NCBI GenBank assembly: GCA_031270205.1
Contig: JAISYA010000043.1
Span: forward strand, 1-20,958
Origin: Treponema sp.
GTDB lineage: Bacteria > Spirochaetota > Spirochaetia > Treponematales > Breznakiellaceae
Reading direction: 5' to 3'
DNA length: 20,958 nucleotides
Below the pieces are notes generated by a model. The model was not told the origin of the DNA and made no database searches. It was given only the letters and a program-made list of their open reading frames with translations. A program made the position numbers and the translations under genes. Below are positions 20,044 through 20,958 of the stretch, piece after piece; positions within the stretch are counted from its first letter, which is position 1; each line of letters begins with the position of its first letter.

Positions 20044-20214
20044 TTGGGCAAAGAGCGAAGAGCAGTGAGCAAAGAATGAAGAGCGAGCGATGAGCAACGA
20101 GTAGTGAGCAGAGACATACAGAGAGCGGGCTGTCGAAGGACGGCATCCCTACCGCCCTCTCGACAAACCCGCTCTTTATTTGCTCTTTGTTCCCTGCTCT
20201 TTGCGCTCTGCCCC
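20044..20214. repeat. Large imperfect inverted repeat between convergent genes, bidirectional terminator candidate
   Basis: The inner stem AGAGCGGG-c-TGTCGA (20122-20136) pairs with TCGACA-aa-CCCGCTCT (20160-20175) and is followed by TTATTT. The outer arms also pair imperfectly: a purine-rich arm (20044-20087, GGGCAAAGAGCGAAGAGCAG and on) against a pyrimidine-rich arm (20172-20214, ending CTGCTCTTTGCGCTCTGCCC). The left arm also shows a loose seven-base period ending in GAG (GAGCGAG, CGATGAG, CAACGAG, TAGTGAG). It lies exactly between ettA and the convergent gene and can serve both. Confidence 0.6.
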
Positions 20215-20236
20215 ACCCGTGCGCCTCACGGCGCTG

Positions 20237-20848
20237 TTACCATTCTTTCGGATAATAGTCGCCCTTTGGCTCAATAATGTTAAACGTCTCCCCCGATGGC
20301 TCTATCACATAAAAGCCCTGCTTTAAGGCATACGTTTTCTCATTCTCGCCAAATACCACCCCCGCAATGGCGCCCCGGTATTTCCGTTTGTCGTGGTGCA
20401 AGTCCGCGTCCTGGCGCAGTTTTTCCATACGCTCAACGTGGTCGTCTATATCGCCAACGCTGGGCTTGTTCTTGATTTCAACGATTATCACCTTGTTGCC
20501 GTTTTCCAGAAACACGTCAACTTCCGTTAATATCCGGCGCGTTTTGCGGGCGACCAGCACATTGCGGTAGGCTTTTTCAACTTCAAAGCCCAGCTCATGG
20601 AATTTGTCCACGAGGTTTGGCACGACCATGTATTCAACCATTTCGCCGAAACGGTTACCGAGTTTTCCGAGCTGTTGGTCGAGCCGACGGCTGCTTTCTC
20701 TCATCTGCCGGAAAGTTTCTTCCTGTTGCCGGGCATTCGCTTCTATCCGCTGGTCGGTTTCTTTCATCCGCCGGTCGGTCTCTTTCATCATAGCCCAAAT
20801 TTCATCGGCTGTGGCTTTCCAATCCGGTACGGTCTGTACAGTTTCCAT
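20237..20848 (-). CDS. Coiled-coil PD-(D/E)XK nuclease-like protein (DUF3782 type)
   Basis: A 203-residue protein with an N-terminal heptad-repeat coiled coil (about 18-70; tandem MKETDRR and MKETDQR units) and a C-terminal domain with a PD-(D/E)XK-like core: TEVDVFLENGNKVIIVEIKNK, where D111, E124 and K126 could form the metal site. The family, as I recall it, is widespread and multicopy in treponemes and some filamentous bacteria; the substrate is unknown. The frame extends to 20896, but the ATG at 20848 has AGGAG eight bases upstream and no credible start signal exists further out. The Shine-Dalgarno sequence sits in the loop of a TTTACA/TGTAAA stem. It is convergent with ettA. Confidence 0.8.
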   Translation of the reverse strand: METVQTVPDWKATADEIWAMMKETDRRMKETDQRIEANARQQEETFRQMRESSRRLDQQLGKLGNRFGEMVEYMVVPNLVDKFHELGFEVEKAYRNVLVARKTRRILTEVDVFLENGNKVIIVEIKNKPSVGDIDDHVERMEKLRQDADLHHDKRKYRGAIAGVVFGENEKTYALKQGFYVIEPSGETFNIIEPKGDYYPKEW

Positions 20849-20849
20849 C

Positions 20850-20868
20850 TTTACACTCCTGTTGTAAA
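20850..20868 (-). promoter_or_regulatory. Small stem-loop holding the ribosome binding site in its loop
   Basis: TTTACA (minus strand 20868-20863) and TGTAAA (20855-20850) are complementary around the loop ACAGGAG, which includes the AGGAG that primes the coiled-coil nuclease gene. Six A/T-rich pairs are only marginally stable, so the effect may be to display the site rather than hide it. Confidence 0.35.
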
Positions 20869-20958
20869 CATACATTGATTTCCTGTCCTCTGACAAGTTT
20901 TCATACTATTATATGGCGCGCTGATGTGTGGCGCTTTAGTGAAACGGGGAACAAAGAA

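Noticed and set aside
20908..20913. TATAAT as promoter of the coiled-coil nuclease gene
   Set aside because: The -10 match is perfect but no acceptable -35 occurs at 16-18 bases, so I did not list it as a promoter.

Overview
The window looks like chromosomal DNA from a spirochaete, most likely a GC-rich Treponema or close relative such as the termite-gut lineage. Two adjacent short flagellins (286 and 284 residues, no variable D2/D3 domains) are of the FlaB type that forms the core of periplasmic flagella. They are followed by flaG, fliD and a row of lineage-type genes. This assignment rests on protein resemblance and gene order read by eye; no database was searched.

Left half, all on the minus strand. 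Reading in the direction of transcription (right to left), a promoter at about 8313-8285 drives a four-gene sugar or sugar-acid cassette: an SMP-30/gluconolactonase-like lactonase, a URO-D-fold protein that is not HemE, a FucK-like FGGY kinase and a class II aldolase/epimerase. A second promoter at 3848-3820 drives a 2-oxoacid dehydrogenase operon: E1 alpha, E1 beta and E2, with no E3 in view. A 107-bp structured repeat occurs twice here, once in the leader of the dehydrogenase operon and once between E1 beta and E2. A smaller hairpin element also occurs twice.

Right half, on the plus strand. The first flaB has a sigma-28-type promoter. Both flaB leaders carry a hairpin with GGA in its loop followed by a second GGA inside the Shine-Dalgarno sequence, the layout expected for CsrA control. 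A 512-bp gene-free stretch full of hairpins separates flaB2 from flaG: a terminator, C(UUCG)G stem-loops with 20-bp tandem units, a relative of the repeat described above, and a terminator just before the flaG ribosome binding site. Then follow flaG, fliD, an unrecognised 282-residue gene, a membrane-anchored PilZ protein, an unrecognised 87-residue gene, tsaE, tsaB (t6A tRNA modification) and a PAS/HD-GYP protein, mostly touching or overlapping. ettA follows, possibly as a leaderless message. A convergent gene for a coiled-coil PD-(D/E)XK-type protein closes the window behind a large inverted repeat.

How the parts fit: the left half handles carbon entry (sugar lactone, kinase, aldolase) and oxidation of a 2-oxoacid to acyl-CoA. 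The right half builds the flagellar filament and cap and pairs them with a c-di-GMP receptor (PilZ) and a probable c-di-GMP phosphodiesterase (HD-GYP). The least explained material is the intergenic structured RNA/DNA repeats and the two unknown genes in the flagellar cluster.
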